A DNA stretch of 64,000 nucleotides. Origin: Sphingopyxis sp. UBA6723 (GTDB lineage: Bacteria > Pseudomonadota > Alphaproteobacteria > Sphingomonadales > Sphingomonadaceae). The stretch is from assembly GCF_002454115.1 (NCBI RefSeq), contig NZ_DKIH01000013.1, forward strand, positions 483,676 to 547,675, in the 5' to 3' direction. The notes under the pieces were generated by a model. The model saw only the letters and a program-made list of their open reading frames with translations, had not been told where the DNA came from and did no database searches. The position numbers and the translations under genes were made by a program. Shown here in pieces: positions 1 to 9,206 of the stretch (position 1 is the stretch's first letter; the number at the start of each line of letters is the position of its first letter).

Positions 1-72
1 GCGCGAAGCGCTGACGGAGGGGCCATGGCGCAACGCCGCAGCCCCTCCACCATCGCCTGCTGCGACGGTCCC

Positions 73-99
73 CCTCCCCATGGCTTCGCCACAGGGAGG
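73..99 (-). terminator. Hairpin just downstream of tpiA
   Basis: Read on the minus strand, this is a stem CCTCCC...GGGAGG with an inner TGGC/GCCA stem and a three-base GAA loop. It begins 11 bases after the tpiA stop codon. There is no long T-run, so it could be a weak terminator, an mRNA-end stabiliser or part of a dispersed intergenic repeat. I recognise this kind of GGGGAGG/CCTCCCC-rich tail from sphingomonad intergenic regions, but its function is inferred only from position. Confidence 0.4.
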
Positions 100-109
100 A
101 TCAGGCTAT

Positions 110-859
110 TCACCCCAGCGCCGCAGTCGCCGCCACAATCGGCACAAACTTCGCCGCGGTCAGGCTCGCCCCGCCGACCAGCGCACCATCGACATCGCCA
201 GCCCCCAGCAGCTCGGCAGCATTGTCGCCATTTACCGAACCGCCATACAACAGCCGCATATCATCCGCCTTGCCGCCAAAGCGCGCCGTCAGCGCGCCGC
301 GGATCGCACCGTGCATTGCCGCGACATCGGCTACCGTCGGCACCAGCCCGGTCCCGATCGCCCAGATCGGCTCATAGGCGATGGAAAGCCGCGTGGCGTC
401 AAAATCATCGGGGACCGATTGGGCGACCTGCGCGAGCACATAATCGATCGCGCCGCCCGATTCGCGCACTTCGCGCGGCTCGCCGACGCACAGGATCACC
501 GACAGTCCCGCCGCCAGCCCGGCCTCAGCCTTGGCGCGGATATCAGCGTCGCTTTCACCGCAGCCTTCGCGCCGCTCGCTATGCCCGACGATCACCAGCG
601 TCGCCCCGGCGTCGGCCAGCATCAGTGCCGAAACCGATCCGGTAAAGGCGCCCGATGCGGCGCTGTGACAATCCTGCCCGCCGACGGCGGCGCCCGGTGC
701 CGCGGCGACCATCCCACCGATCAGCGTGAACGGCGGGCATAACGCCACATCGACGCCGGGATGATCTTTGGCCGCCGCAAAAATCGCCTGCGCATCGGCA
801 ATCGCCGCCGATAGCCCGTTCATTTTCCAGTTGCCGACTACATATTTGCGCCGTGCCAT
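110..859 (-). CDS. tpiA: Triosephosphate isomerase
   Basis: Triosephosphate isomerase interconverts dihydroxyacetone phosphate and glyceraldehyde 3-phosphate in the cytosol. The start chosen at 859 gives MARRKYVVGNWKMNG, with the family's N-terminal Asn-x-Lys substrate-binding motif (NWKMN). An upstream in-frame start at 892 would add 11 residues that do not fit the family. GHSERR carries the catalytic His and YEPIWAIGTG the catalytic Glu loop (loop 6). LYGGSVNGDN is the phosphate-binding segment. The length of 249 residues is normal. It is transcribed away from ppiD, and the roughly 180 bp between the two starts holds both promoters. Confidence 0.95.
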   Translation of the reverse strand: MARRKYVVGNWKMNGLSAAIADAQAIFAAAKDHPGVDVALCPPFTLIGGMVAAAPGAAVGGQDCHSAASGAFTGSVSALMLADAGATLVIVGHSERREGCGESDADIRAKAEAGLAAGLSVILCVGEPREVRESGGAIDYVLAQVAQSVPDDFDATRLSIAYEPIWAIGTGLVPTVADVAAMHGAIRGALTARFGGKADDMRLLYGGSVNGDNAAELLGAGDVDGALVGGASLTAAKFVPIVAATAALG

Positions 860-1038
860 TGCCGCGTCTCTCCCACCGTTCGAATGATCCAATGGCCCTA
901 GCGGCGGGCGGGGCCGATAGGCAAGCGGTGTCGCGCCGCCACGAAAAGCCCGTTTCGCGCCTTGATGCCGTGCCGCCGCGCCTCTAAAGCATCGCCGAGC
1001 CGCGCATCCCCGCGCCCCGCCGAAAGACTGACCGCTTC

Positions 1039-2985
1039 ATGATTACCGCAATTCGCCGCATGTTTTCCTCGACGCTCGGCAAGTTCCTCGCGCTCGGCTT
1101 TGTCGCCTTTATCGGCGTGGCTTTTGCGCTCAGCGACGTCACCGGCAATTCGACCTTTGGCGGCATCGGCGGCGCCAATGTCGCGAAAGTCGGCAGCGAA
1201 GAAATCGGCGTCGGCGAGCTGCGCGATCGCGTGCGTCTCGCCTATAATCAGGCGCGCCAGGACCAGCCGGGCATGACGATGGCGGCGTTTGTCGAATCGG
1301 GCGGCCTCGACCAGGTCCTCAATCAGATGATCGAAGGCATGGCTTTCGACCAGTTTGCGACCGAAATGGGCTTTGGCGTCAGCAAGCGGCTCATCGACGG
1401 CCGTATCGCCGACATCCCCGCCTTCGCCGGCGTGTCGGGCAGCTTCGACCAGACCGCGTTCGAAACCTTCCTGCGCCAGAACGGCATGACCGAAGCGCAG
1501 CTGCGCCGCGACCTGCGCCAGCAGCTGCTGATTGAACAGATCGCCGCCCCGATTGCCAGTATGCCGCGGCTCGCCCCCGGCATGGCGCAGCCCTATGCCG
1601 CGCTGCTGCTCGAACAGCGCCGCGGTCAGGCGACCTTCATTCCCGCCAGCGCCTTCGCGCCGACCGCCGACCCGGGCGACGCCGCGCTCAAAACCTACCT
1701 GATGCAGAACGCCGCCAAATTCACTGTGCCCGAACGCCGCGTGATCCAATATGCGCTGTTCGATGCCGCCAGCGTACCGGTTCCCGCAGTCACCGACGCC
1801 GAGATCGCCAAAGTCTACAAGGACAATGCCGCGCAATATGCCGCGAGCGAAACGCGCCGCTTTGCGCAGGTGATCGCGCCCGATCAGGCGACCGCCAACG
1901 CGCTCGCCGCCAAGGTGCGCAGCGGTACGTCGCTCGCCGCCGCGGCGCAGGCCGCGGGCCTTTCGGCCTCGACCACCGGCGACCTCACCCAATCGTCCTA
2001 TGCCGCCACCAGCACCGCCGCCGCCGCCAAGACGGCGTTCGCCGCCAAACAGGGCGATTTGATCGGTCCGATCCAGACCGGCCTCGGCTGGAGCGTCGCG
2101 CGCGTCGAGGACGTCACCGCGCGTCCGGCGCGCAGCCTCGCCGACGCCAGCGCCGACATCCGCACCGAACTGGCCAAGAACAAGGCGAACGAGGCGATCG
2201 TCGATTATTACAATGCGATCCAGGACGCCGTGAACAGCGGCGCGTCGATCGACGAAATCGCCGCCGACCGCAAACTCACCCTCGCCACCACCCCGGCGCT
2301 GCTCCCCAGCGGCCGCGTTCCCGGCCAGCCCGCTTACACCCTGCCCCCCGAACTCGCCCCGCTGGTCAGTCAGGCGTTCCAGGGCGCTTCGGAAGGCGAA
2401 GGCCAGCTCGCCACGCTGGTCGAAAACCAGAAATTCGCCGTCTATGCGGTGAAATCGATCATCGCCGCCGCGCCGCCGCCCTTCGCGCAGATTCGCGCCG
2501 ACCTGCTCACCGACTGGCGTTTCGCGCAGGGGCAAAAGGTCGCTCGTGACAAGGCGCGCGCGATCGTCAAGGCGGTCGAAGGCGGCCAGACGCTGGCCGC
2601 CGCGGTCACCGCCGCGGGGCCGAACATCGGCAGCGTCCAGACGATCGGCGGTCGCCGCGGTGAACTCGGCCAGAACGGCCAGCCGGTGCCGCCCGAACTC
2701 GCCCTGCTGTTCTCGATGGCCAAAAACAGCGTCAAGACGCTCGAAATCCCCGGCAATCGCGGCTGGATGGTGATCGCGCTCGCCGACGTCCAGCGCCCCG
2801 ATCCCAAGTCGATCGAGCCCGCCCGCGTCGCCGCGATCGCGCAGCCGCTCGCGCCCGCCTTTGGCAACGAGCTGATCGAACAGCTCGCTGGCGAAGCCAA
2901 GCGCCGCGTCGGGGTAACGATCAACAAGGAACTGGTCGAGCAACTGCGCCAGGAACTCACCGGCACCGCGCCGGTCGCCGAATAA
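1039..2985 (+). CDS. ppiD: PpiD/SurA-type periplasmic peptidyl-prolyl isomerase, membrane anchored
   Basis: This is a 648-residue periplasmic folding factor. A short cytoplasmic tail (MITAIRRMFSS) is followed by one N-terminal membrane anchor (about residues 15-32, LGKFLALGFVAFIGVAFAL). A SurA_N-like chaperone region spans roughly residues 50-200. A parvulin-type PPIase segment follows at about residues 275-360 (RRFAQVIAPDQ...), ending in the typical GPIQTGLGWSVARVEDV strand. The C-terminal third is a second chaperone-like lobe. The layout matches PpiD (SurA_N_3 family) in alphaproteobacteria. It lies 7 bp upstream of trpE on the same strand, so the two are probably cotranscribed. Prolyl isomerase activity cannot be judged from sequence, since parvulin domains of PpiD proteins are often weak. 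Confidence 0.85.
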   Translation: MITAIRRMFSSTLGKFLALGFVAFIGVAFALSDVTGNSTFGGIGGANVAKVGSEEIGVGELRDRVRLAYNQARQDQPGMTMAAFVESGGLDQVLNQMIEGMAFDQFATEMGFGVSKRLIDGRIADIPAFAGVSGSFDQTAFETFLRQNGMTEAQLRRDLRQQLLIEQIAAPIASMPRLAPGMAQPYAALLLEQRRGQATFIPASAFAPTADPGDAALKTYLMQNAAKFTVPERRVIQYALFDAASVPVPAVTDAEIAKVYKDNAAQYAASETRRFAQVIAPDQATANALAAKVRSGTSLAAAAQAAGLSASTTGDLTQSSYAATSTAAAAKTAFAAKQGDLIGPIQTGLGWSVARVEDVTARPARSLADASADIRTELAKNKANEAIVDYYNAIQDAVNSGASIDEIAADRKLTLATTPALLPSGRVPGQPAYTLPPELAPLVSQAFQGASEGEGQLATLVENQKFAVYAVKSIIAAAPPPFAQIRADLLTDWRFAQGQKVARDKARAIVKAVEGGQTLAAAVTAAGPNIGSVQTIGGRRGELGQNGQPVPPELALLFSMAKNSVKTLEIPGNRGWMVIALADVQRPDPKSIEPARVAAIAQPLAPAFGNELIEQLAGEAKRRVGVTINKELVEQLRQELTGTAPVAE

Positions 2986-2992
2986 CCGACCG

Positions 2993-4510
2993 GTGGCGCT
3001 GGAGGGAAAAGCCGCGGCGCTCGAAGCCCTGGCGGGTGGCCGCGGCGCGGTCGTCTGGCAGCGGCTGATCGCCGATATCGAAACCCCCGTGTCGGCGGCG
3101 CTCAAGCTGATCGAGCCGGGACGCGGCGACTGGGTACTTGAATCAGTCGAAAGTGGCGAAACGCGCGGGCGTTACAGCCTGCTCGGCCTCGATCCCGACC
3201 TGATGTTCGAAGTCACCGGCGACGCGGCGCGGATCAACCGCGACTGGCGCCATGACCGCGACGCCTTCGCACCGCTAGCTGCCCCCGCGCTGCAAGCGCT
3301 GCGCGATCTGGTCGCCGAATGCCGCTTCGACGTCCCCGACGGCTTGCCCAAGGCGCTCGCGACGCTCGTCGGCTTTTTCGCCTACGAAACCATCGGCCTC
3401 GTCGAGCGCATCCCACGCGCACCCGGCGCCGGGCTCGGCCTGCCCGACATGGTGTTCGTCCGCCCGACGACGATCCTCGTCTTCGACCGCCTCGCTGACG
3501 AACTGTTCCTCATCGCGCCGATCTGGCCCGACGCCGACGGCGCGCTCGACCGGATGATCGAGGCGGCACAGGACCGGCTCGACAGCGTCGCCGCGCGGCT
3601 GTCGACCGCCAGCGTGTCCGCTGATCGCGCCCTGACCGATGCGCTCCCCACCAACATCGCCGCCAACCCCGCCACCCCGCCCGCGCAATTCGCCGCGATG
3701 GTCGCCAAGGCGAAGGACTATATCGCCGCGGGCGACATTTTTCAGGTCGTGCTGTCGCAGCGTTTCTCAACTCCCTTCGACCTGCCCCCCTTCGACCTCT
3801 ACCGCGCGCTCCGCCGCATCAATCCCTCGCCCTTCCTCTATTTCCTCGATCTGCCGGGCTTTGCGCTGATCGGCTCGTCGCCCGAGATATTGGTGCGCGT
3901 CCGCGATGGCGAGATCACGATCCGCCCGATCGCGGGAACTCGCCCGCGCGGCAAGACCAGCGCGGAGGACGTCGAGAACCGCGAAAGCCTGCTCGCCGAT
4001 CCCAAGGAACGCGCCGAACATCTAATGCTGCTCGACCTCGGCCGCAACGATGTCGGCCGCGCCGCGGTCGGCGGCAGCGTCACCGTCACCGACAGCTATA
4101 CGGTCGAATTCTACAGCCACGTCATGCACATCGTCTCGAACGTGATCGGCCGCATCGCCCCCGACAAGGACGCCATCGACGCGCTGTTCGCCGGCTTCCC
4201 CGCGGGGACCGTCAGCGGCGCCCCCAAGGTCCGCGCCTGCCAGATAATCGCCGAATTGGAAGCCGACGCGCGCGGGCCTTACGCGGGCGGCGTCGGCTAT
4301 TTCGCGCCCGACGGCAACATGGACAGCTGCATCGTGCTGCGCACCGCGATCGTCAAGGACGGCGAGATGCATGTGCAGGCGGGCGCCGGCATCGTCGCCG
4401 ACAGCGACCCCGCCTATGAACAGCGCGAGTGCGAGGCCAAGGCCGGCGCGCTCTTCGCCGCGGCGCGCGAAGCGGTGCGGTTGGCTGGAACGCCGGGATA
4501 TGGGCAATAG
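2993..4510 (+). CDS. trpE: Anthranilate synthase component I
   Basis: Anthranilate synthase component I converts chorismate and ammonia (supplied by TrpG) to anthranilate, the first committed step of tryptophan synthesis. The 505-residue protein starts at GTG 2993, seven bases after the ppiD stop. The N-terminal LES element (VLESVESGETRGRYSLLG) is the region that binds feedback tryptophan in TrpE proteins, so allosteric control is probably kept. The chorismate-binding domain carries PIAGTRPRG, the ELxxHxMLxDLGRND-type segment (ERAEHLMLLDLGRNDVGR) and GTVSGAPK. The partner trpG is not immediately adjacent, because a hydrolase gene lies between them. Confidence 0.95.
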   Translation: MALEGKAAALEALAGGRGAVVWQRLIADIETPVSAALKLIEPGRGDWVLESVESGETRGRYSLLGLDPDLMFEVTGDAARINRDWRHDRDAFAPLAAPALQALRDLVAECRFDVPDGLPKALATLVGFFAYETIGLVERIPRAPGAGLGLPDMVFVRPTTILVFDRLADELFLIAPIWPDADGALDRMIEAAQDRLDSVAARLSTASVSADRALTDALPTNIAANPATPPAQFAAMVAKAKDYIAAGDIFQVVLSQRFSTPFDLPPFDLYRALRRINPSPFLYFLDLPGFALIGSSPEILVRVRDGEITIRPIAGTRPRGKTSAEDVENRESLLADPKERAEHLMLLDLGRNDVGRAAVGGSVTVTDSYTVEFYSHVMHIVSNVIGRIAPDKDAIDALFAGFPAGTVSGAPKVRACQIIAELEADARGPYAGGVGYFAPDGNMDSCIVLRTAIVKDGEMHVQAGAGIVADSDPAYEQRECEAKAGALFAAAREAVRLAGTPGYGQ

Positions 4511-4545
4511 CTTGACCTGATCGGGACGTACGCTAGCGTCCCGCG

Positions 4546-5607
4546 ATGCACAAACTCCTCGCCCCGCTCGCCCTGCTGCTCGCCAGCGTTCCCGCCCACG
4601 CCCAAACCCCTGCGGGTGCCGTCGAGGGCGACGCGATCCTCAACGATTTCGCCTTCGCATCCGGCGAAAAGCTGCCCGAACTCAAAATGCACTACACCAC
4701 GCTCGGCACCCCGCAGCGCGACAAAAACGGCCATGTCACCAACGCGGTGATGATCCTCCACGGCACCGGCGGCAGCGGCAAGCAATTCTTTCAGCCGCAA
4801 TTTGCCAGCGAGCTGTTCGGCCCCGGCCAGCTGCTCGACACCGCGAAATATTACATCATCCTGCCCGACAATATCGGCCATGGCGCCTCATCGAAGCCCA
4901 GCGACGGGATGCGGATGAAATTCCCGAAATATGACTATGACGACATGGTCAGCGCCCAGCATCGGATGCTCACCGAAAAGCTCGGCGTGCACAAACTCAA
5001 GCTGATCCTCGGCACCTCGATGGGCTGCATGCACGCCTTTGTCTGGGGCACCACCCGCCCCGGCTTTGCCGAAAAGCTCGCCCCCTTCGCCTGCCTGCCG
5101 GTCGAGATCGCGGGCCAGAACCGCATGTGGCGCACCTTGACAATCGACGCGATCAAGGCCGATCCGCTGTGGCAGGGCGGCAATTACACCACCCCGCCCG
5201 CGGCAGGACTGCGCACCGCCGCATCGCTCAGCATGATCGCGGGCGCCAACCCCTATGCGCTCCAGGTCCAATATCCGACCCGCGAAGCAGCGGAGAAGTT
5301 CAAGGACGAAGCATTCGCGCGAATGTTCGGCCGCAACGATGCGAATGACACCATTTATCAGCTTGATAGCTCGCGCACTTACAACCCGTGGCCCGGTCTC
5401 GAAAAGATCAATGTCCCGACCCTATGGATCAACTCCGCCGACGACTTCATCAACCCGCCCGCCTACGGCATCACCGAAAAGGCCGGGGCGCGGATGAAAA
5501 CGACGCGGTTCATCCTGATCCCCGCCAGTCCCGAAACCAAGGGCCACAGCACCCATACCTGGGCCAAATTCTGGAAAGACGATCTGGCAAAGCTGATGGC
5601 GGAGTAG
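4546..5607 (+). CDS. Secreted alpha/beta-hydrolase of the homoserine acetyltransferase-like family
   Basis: A 353-residue alpha/beta-hydrolase with a clear signal peptide (MHKLLAPLALLLASVPAHAQ, cleavage near residue 20), so it is probably periplasmic. The nucleophile elbow is GTSMGC (Gly-x-Ser-x-Gly). The oxyanion region is ILHGTGGSGKQFF and the likely catalytic His is near the C-terminus (GHSTHTWAKFW). The overall layout resembles MetX-like proteins, but an exported protein is unlikely to make O-acetylhomoserine, so I call only the fold. It interrupts the trpE-trpG string, 35 bp after trpE, and is followed by an inverted repeat. Substrate unknown. Confidence 0.75.
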   Translation: MHKLLAPLALLLASVPAHAQTPAGAVEGDAILNDFAFASGEKLPELKMHYTTLGTPQRDKNGHVTNAVMILHGTGGSGKQFFQPQFASELFGPGQLLDTAKYYIILPDNIGHGASSKPSDGMRMKFPKYDYDDMVSAQHRMLTEKLGVHKLKLILGTSMGCMHAFVWGTTRPGFAEKLAPFACLPVEIAGQNRMWRTLTIDAIKADPLWQGGNYTTPPAAGLRTAASLSMIAGANPYALQVQYPTREAAEKFKDEAFARMFGRNDANDTIYQLDSSRTYNPWPGLEKINVPTLWINSADDFINPPAYGITEKAGARMKTTRFILIPASPETKGHSTHTWAKFWKDDLAKLMAE

Positions 5608-5616
5608 CCACCCCTC

Positions 5617-5700
5617 GTTCGTCATCCCGGCGCAGGCCGGGATCTCTCCGGCGAAGTCGAACGCGACGGCGAGATCCCGGCCTGCGCCGGGATGACGAAG
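5617..5700. repeat. Intergenic inverted repeat (CGTCATCCCGG family)
   Basis: Two 30-base arms, 5617-5646 and 5671-5700, are near-perfect reverse complements (core TCGTCATCCCGGCGCAGG) around a 24-base loop. It fills the gap between the hydrolase and trpG. The core TTCGTCA[TC]CCCGG recurs at 17868-17963 after gltA, which marks it as a dispersed element. It may also act as a terminator or mRNA stabiliser. Confidence 0.8.
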
Positions 5701-5768
5701 GTAAGTTTGCGCGCCGAAAAGCTTCTATCCCTTCCCCCGCCACCCCAAAATCGTTACGGCCCACCCCC

Positions 5769-6359
5769 ATGATCCTCGTCATCGACAATTACGACAGCTT
5801 CACCTTCAACCTCGTTCATTACCTGATCGAGCTGGGCGCCGACGTCCGCGTCGAACGTAACGACGCGCTCACCGCTGCCGAAGCCCTCGCGACCGGTGCC
5901 GAAGCGATCCTCATCTCCCCCGGCCCCTGCACCCCCAATGAAGCCGGGATCAGCCTCGACCTCGTCGCCGCCTGCGCGGACGCCCAGCGGCCGCTGCTCG
6001 GCGTCTGCCTTGGCCATCAGGCGATCGGCCAGCATTTCGGAGGCACCGTCCAGCGCGGCCATCTGATGCACGGCAAGACCTCGCCGGTGTGCCACGATGG
6101 CAGCGGCCTCTACGCCGGCCTGCCCTCGCCGTTTCAGGCGACGCGCTATCACAGTCTCGAAGTCGTCGATATTCCGGACTGCCTGATCATCAACGCGACC
6201 AGCGACGACGGCGCCGTGATGGGCTTCCGCCACACCGAGCTGCCGATCCACGGGGTGCAATTCCACCCCGAAAGCATCGCGACCGAACATGGCCACGCGA
6301 TGCTCGCCAATTTCATGGAGCTGGCCGGACTGCCCGTATTCGCGCGGCAAGCCGCATGA
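5769..6359 (+). CDS. trpG: Anthranilate synthase component II (glutamine amidotransferase)
   Basis: A class I glutamine amidotransferase that feeds ammonia to TrpE. The start at ATG 5769 gives MILVIDNYDSFTFNLVHYL, the canonical TrpG N-terminus, and 196 residues. The catalytic triad is visible: Cys80 in GVCLGHQ, and His166 and Glu168 in HGVQFHPES. The HGKTS segment around residue 101 is the TrpG signature. The stop codon overlaps the trpD start (ATGA), indicating translational coupling. The protein could also serve PabB, as one amidotransferase often serves both pathways. Confidence 0.95.
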   Translation: MILVIDNYDSFTFNLVHYLIELGADVRVERNDALTAAEALATGAEAILISPGPCTPNEAGISLDLVAACADAQRPLLGVCLGHQAIGQHFGGTVQRGHLMHGKTSPVCHDGSGLYAGLPSPFQATRYHSLEVVDIPDCLIINATSDDGAVMGFRHTELPIHGVQFHPESIATEHGHAMLANFMELAGLPVFARQAA

Positions 6360-7354
6360 GCCGCTTCGGCCCGCTTCCCGATCCGGCGCATCTGCTGGAT
6401 CATGACGAGGCCGCACAGGCCTTCGCCGACATCCTCGACGCGCGCACCAGCGAGGACGAGATCGCCGAATTCCTCACCGCCCTGTCCGATCGCGGCGAAA
6501 CGATGGTCGAAATCGCCGCCGCGGCGCAGGCGCTGCGCGACCGGCTGATCCCCATCAATGCTCCCAAGGGCGCGATCGACGTGTGCGGCACCGGCGGCGA
6601 CGGTCATCACACGCTCAACGTCTCGACCGCGGTCGCGATCGTAGTCGCGGCGTGCGAAGTCCCCGTCGCAAAGCACGGAAATCGCGCCGCTTCGTCGAAA
6701 TCAGGCGCCGCCGACACCCTCGAAGTCCTCGGCCTCGACATGGAGCGCGCCGGGCGTCTCGCCGAAGCGACCCTCGCCGACCTCGGGATCTGCTTCCTGT
6801 TCGCCGCCAACCACCATCCGGCGATGAAGCGCATCCAGCCGATCCGCCAGAAGCTCGCCCGTCGCACGATCTTCAACCTGATGGGACCGCTCGCCAATCC
6901 GGCGCGCGTCACCCGCCAGCTCATCGGCATCGCGCGCCCCGGCTACGTCCCCGTTTATGCCGAGGCGCTGCACCGGCTCGGCACCGACCATTCGCGTGTC
7001 GTCTCGGGCGACGAAGGCATCGACGAACTCTCGCTCGCGGGCGGCAACGAAGTCGCGGTGGTCAATGCCGAAGGCGTATTCATGCAGCGCAGCCATGCTG
7101 CCGATGCCGGTCTGCCGTCCCACCCGATCGAGGCGATCCGCGGCGGTGACGCGGCGGACAATGCCAAGGCGCTGCGCGAAATGCTGCAAGGCGCACCCGG
7201 GGCATACCGCGACGCCGTGCTCTACAACGCCGCCGAAGCGCTCGTCATCGCGGGTGCGGTCGACACGCTGACCGATGGCGTCGAGGAAGCCGCCGAAGCG
7301 ATCGACAAGGGGCTCGCCAACGCGCTGCTCAACTGCTGGATCGCGTATAAATGA
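6356..7354 (+). CDS. trpD: Anthranilate phosphoribosyltransferase
   Basis: Anthranilate phosphoribosyltransferase transfers phosphoribose from PRPP to anthranilate. The 332-residue protein starts at the ATG that overlaps the trpG stop. It shows the PRPP-binding GTGGDG loop, the NVSTA segment, the KHGNRAASSKSGAAD motif and the FNLMGPLANPA signature. The C-terminal ATGA overlap with trpC makes trpG-trpD-trpC one tight translation unit. Confidence 0.96.
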   Translation: MSRFGPLPDPAHLLDHDEAAQAFADILDARTSEDEIAEFLTALSDRGETMVEIAAAAQALRDRLIPINAPKGAIDVCGTGGDGHHTLNVSTAVAIVVAACEVPVAKHGNRAASSKSGAADTLEVLGLDMERAGRLAEATLADLGICFLFAANHHPAMKRIQPIRQKLARRTIFNLMGPLANPARVTRQLIGIARPGYVPVYAEALHRLGTDHSRVVSGDEGIDELSLAGGNEVAVVNAEGVFMQRSHAADAGLPSHPIEAIRGGDAADNAKALREMLQGAPGAYRDAVLYNAAEALVIAGAVDTLTDGVEEAAEAIDKGLANALLNCWIAYK

Positions 7355-8136
7355 ACAAGCTGACCCAGATCCTCGCCACCAAGGCCGAAGAAGTGACCGC
7401 GCGCCGCGCGCTGCGCTCGCTCACCGACCTCGACGCCATCGACGCCGGCCCAGTGCGCGGCTTCCACGCGGCGTTGCAGGCCAAGATCGACGCGGGCGCC
7501 TTCGCCCTCATCGCAGAAATCAAGAAAGCCTCGCCCTCCAAGGGATTGATTCGGGACGATTTCAACTCCGCCGACCACGCCCGCGCCTATGCCGCGGGGG
7601 GCGCCGCCTGCCTCTCGGTACTGACCGACGCGCCTTATTTTCAGGGCCACGAAGATTATCTGGTCGCCGCGCGCGCCGCCTGCGCCCTGCCCGCGCTGCG
7701 CAAGGATTTCATGATCGACCCCTGGCAGGTCGCCGAAGCCCGCGCGATCGGCGCCGACGCCATCCTGATCATCGTTGCCGCGCTGGAGGACGGCACAATG
7801 CAGGACATCGAGGCCGCCGCGATTGAGCGCAGTATGGACGTCCTCGTCGAAGTCCATGACGAAGCCGAACTAGACCGCGCGCTGACCCGGCTGCATTCGC
7901 GCCTGATCGGCGTCAACAACCGCGACCTGCGCACCTTCGAAACCGACCTCGGCGTCACCGAACGCCTCGCCAAACTGGTTCCCGCGGGCACGCTGCTCGT
8001 CGGCGAAAGCGGCATTGCCACCCACGCCGACTGCCAGCGCCTTGCCGCCAGCGGCGTACGAACCTTCCTCGTCGGCGAAAGCCTGATGCGCCAGGATGAC
8101 GTCACGGCGGCAACGAGGGCGTTGCTGGAGGGTTGA
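7351..8136 (+). CDS. trpC: Indole-3-glycerol phosphate synthase
   Basis: Indole-3-glycerol phosphate synthase closes the indole ring from 1-(2-carboxyphenylamino)-1-deoxyribulose 5-phosphate. The 261-residue TIM barrel shows the EIKKASPSKG motif (catalytic Lys), LRKDFMID, IGVNNRDLRTF and LVGESGI. It is a monofunctional enzyme without a fused TrpF. The trp string ends here, and trpF, trpB and trpA are not in this window. In the conserved order moaC would follow, but here two minus-strand genes intervene. Confidence 0.96.
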   Translation: MNKLTQILATKAEEVTARRALRSLTDLDAIDAGPVRGFHAALQAKIDAGAFALIAEIKKASPSKGLIRDDFNSADHARAYAAGGAACLSVLTDAPYFQGHEDYLVAARAACALPALRKDFMIDPWQVAEARAIGADAILIIVAALEDGTMQDIEAAAIERSMDVLVEVHDEAELDRALTRLHSRLIGVNNRDLRTFETDLGVTERLAKLVPAGTLLVGESGIATHADCQRLAASGVRTFLVGESLMRQDDVTAATRALLEG

Positions 8137-8254
8137 GTTTCGCTTTCCGGTAGATAGCGGACTGTCGGGGCACTGACGGCCTTTGGCAGTTTAGCTGCCC
8201 ATTCATGATCGTTTTGATGGCCTGTCGCTCCGCTATCCTTGCTGAGCGAAGCGC

Positions 8255-9175
8255 CTAAGGTTGCTGCCCGGAACGTGGTGGATCGATTCCCTCTCGTTCG
8301 CGCGACCTTGGAAGCAACAGCAGGATCAGGCCAGCAACAGTCAGCAGGGCAAGCGTAAACACGCTCCCTTCCGGTCCTTCCCCGGCACCATTGAGCCAGG
8401 CCGGCCCGACAGGCACCAATTTCACGACCAGTGCGGGCAAACCGGTGTCCAAACCTGTAATTGGCACATCAAAGCCGGCGCCGGCAAACCAGTTCCAGCC
8501 GACGTGCCAGCCCATCACGCCCCAGATCGAATTCGAATACCGCACCCAGGCGCAGGCGAAAATCGCGAAGATGAAGGTCATGACCAACGCCGACACCGTT
8601 GCTCTGGGCGAAAGGTGAACAAAGGTGAAAGCGGCGGACGACAGTATGAAGGCGGCGGTCATGTTCCAACGCCGCATGACGGCCGAGAACAGCCAGCCGC
8701 GAAAAACGAACTCCTCTACGCTTGCTTGCACGACAAAGCCGGCGAGCAACAGGGCGATCCAGCCAAGCGCTGCAGGGGTGGCAAAGGCGGGGGCCAGATC
8801 AGCGACACGGTATCCGCCAGAATGGGCTATCGCCGTCACGATCGCGCCCATCATCCCTATCCCAACGGCCAGTCCGGTCAGGAACTTTTTGAGCCCCCCT
8901 TCGCCGCAAAGTCCGGCACTTGCGAGGCTTCTCTTTTCAACCCAGCGAACCCAGCCAGCGACCGCAAGCCCCAATGCGCTGAACGAAACTAGCATCAGGA
9001 AAAAGCCCAACGGCCCGCGCGGGGGGCCCATCGGCTCCGTAAAGCCGAGATATGCGAGCCCGAGATCGCCCGGCAACATACTGATGACAAGAATGAATAT
9101 GCAGATAAAGGGCGCGGCGATACTCGGCGGTATCCAGCCCTTGGCCGGCTCGTCGGAAAAGATCATCTGTGTCAT
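8255..9175 (-). CDS. CPBP family intramembrane protease (Abi/CAAX-like)
   Basis: A polytopic membrane protein of 306 residues when started at ATG 9175 (MTQMIFSDEPAKGW). Further upstream codons only read through the 3' end of the neighbouring regulator. It has the CPBP motifs: EEFVFRG (Glu-Glu-x3-Arg) near the middle, FTFVH one segment later, and GVMGWHVGWNW with the third conserved His. About eight hydrophobic segments are visible. Relatives process prenylated peptides or take part in bacteriocin self-immunity, but the substrate here is unknown. It lies 31 bp downstream of the AraC-type regulator on the same strand and is probably cotranscribed with it. Confidence 0.82.
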   Translation of the reverse strand: MTQMIFSDEPAKGWIPPSIAAPFICIFILVISMLPGDLGLAYLGFTEPMGPPRGPLGFFLMLVSFSALGLAVAGWVRWVEKRSLASAGLCGEGGLKKFLTGLAVGIGMMGAIVTAIAHSGGYRVADLAPAFATPAALGWIALLLAGFVVQASVEEFVFRGWLFSAVMRRWNMTAAFILSSAAFTFVHLSPRATVSALVMTFIFAIFACAWVRYSNSIWGVMGWHVGWNWFAGAGFDVPITGLDTGLPALVVKLVPVGPAWLNGAGEGPEGSVFTLALLTVAGLILLLLPRSREREGIDPPRSGQQP

Positions 9176-9206
9176 ACTACCGCAGCTACCCGCTGGCAGC
9201 GGACGG

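Noticed and set aside
898..3105. Minus-strand ORF of 735 codons opposite ppiD
   Set aside because: Arg/Gly-rich shadow of ppiD and the trpE start, with no recognisable domain.
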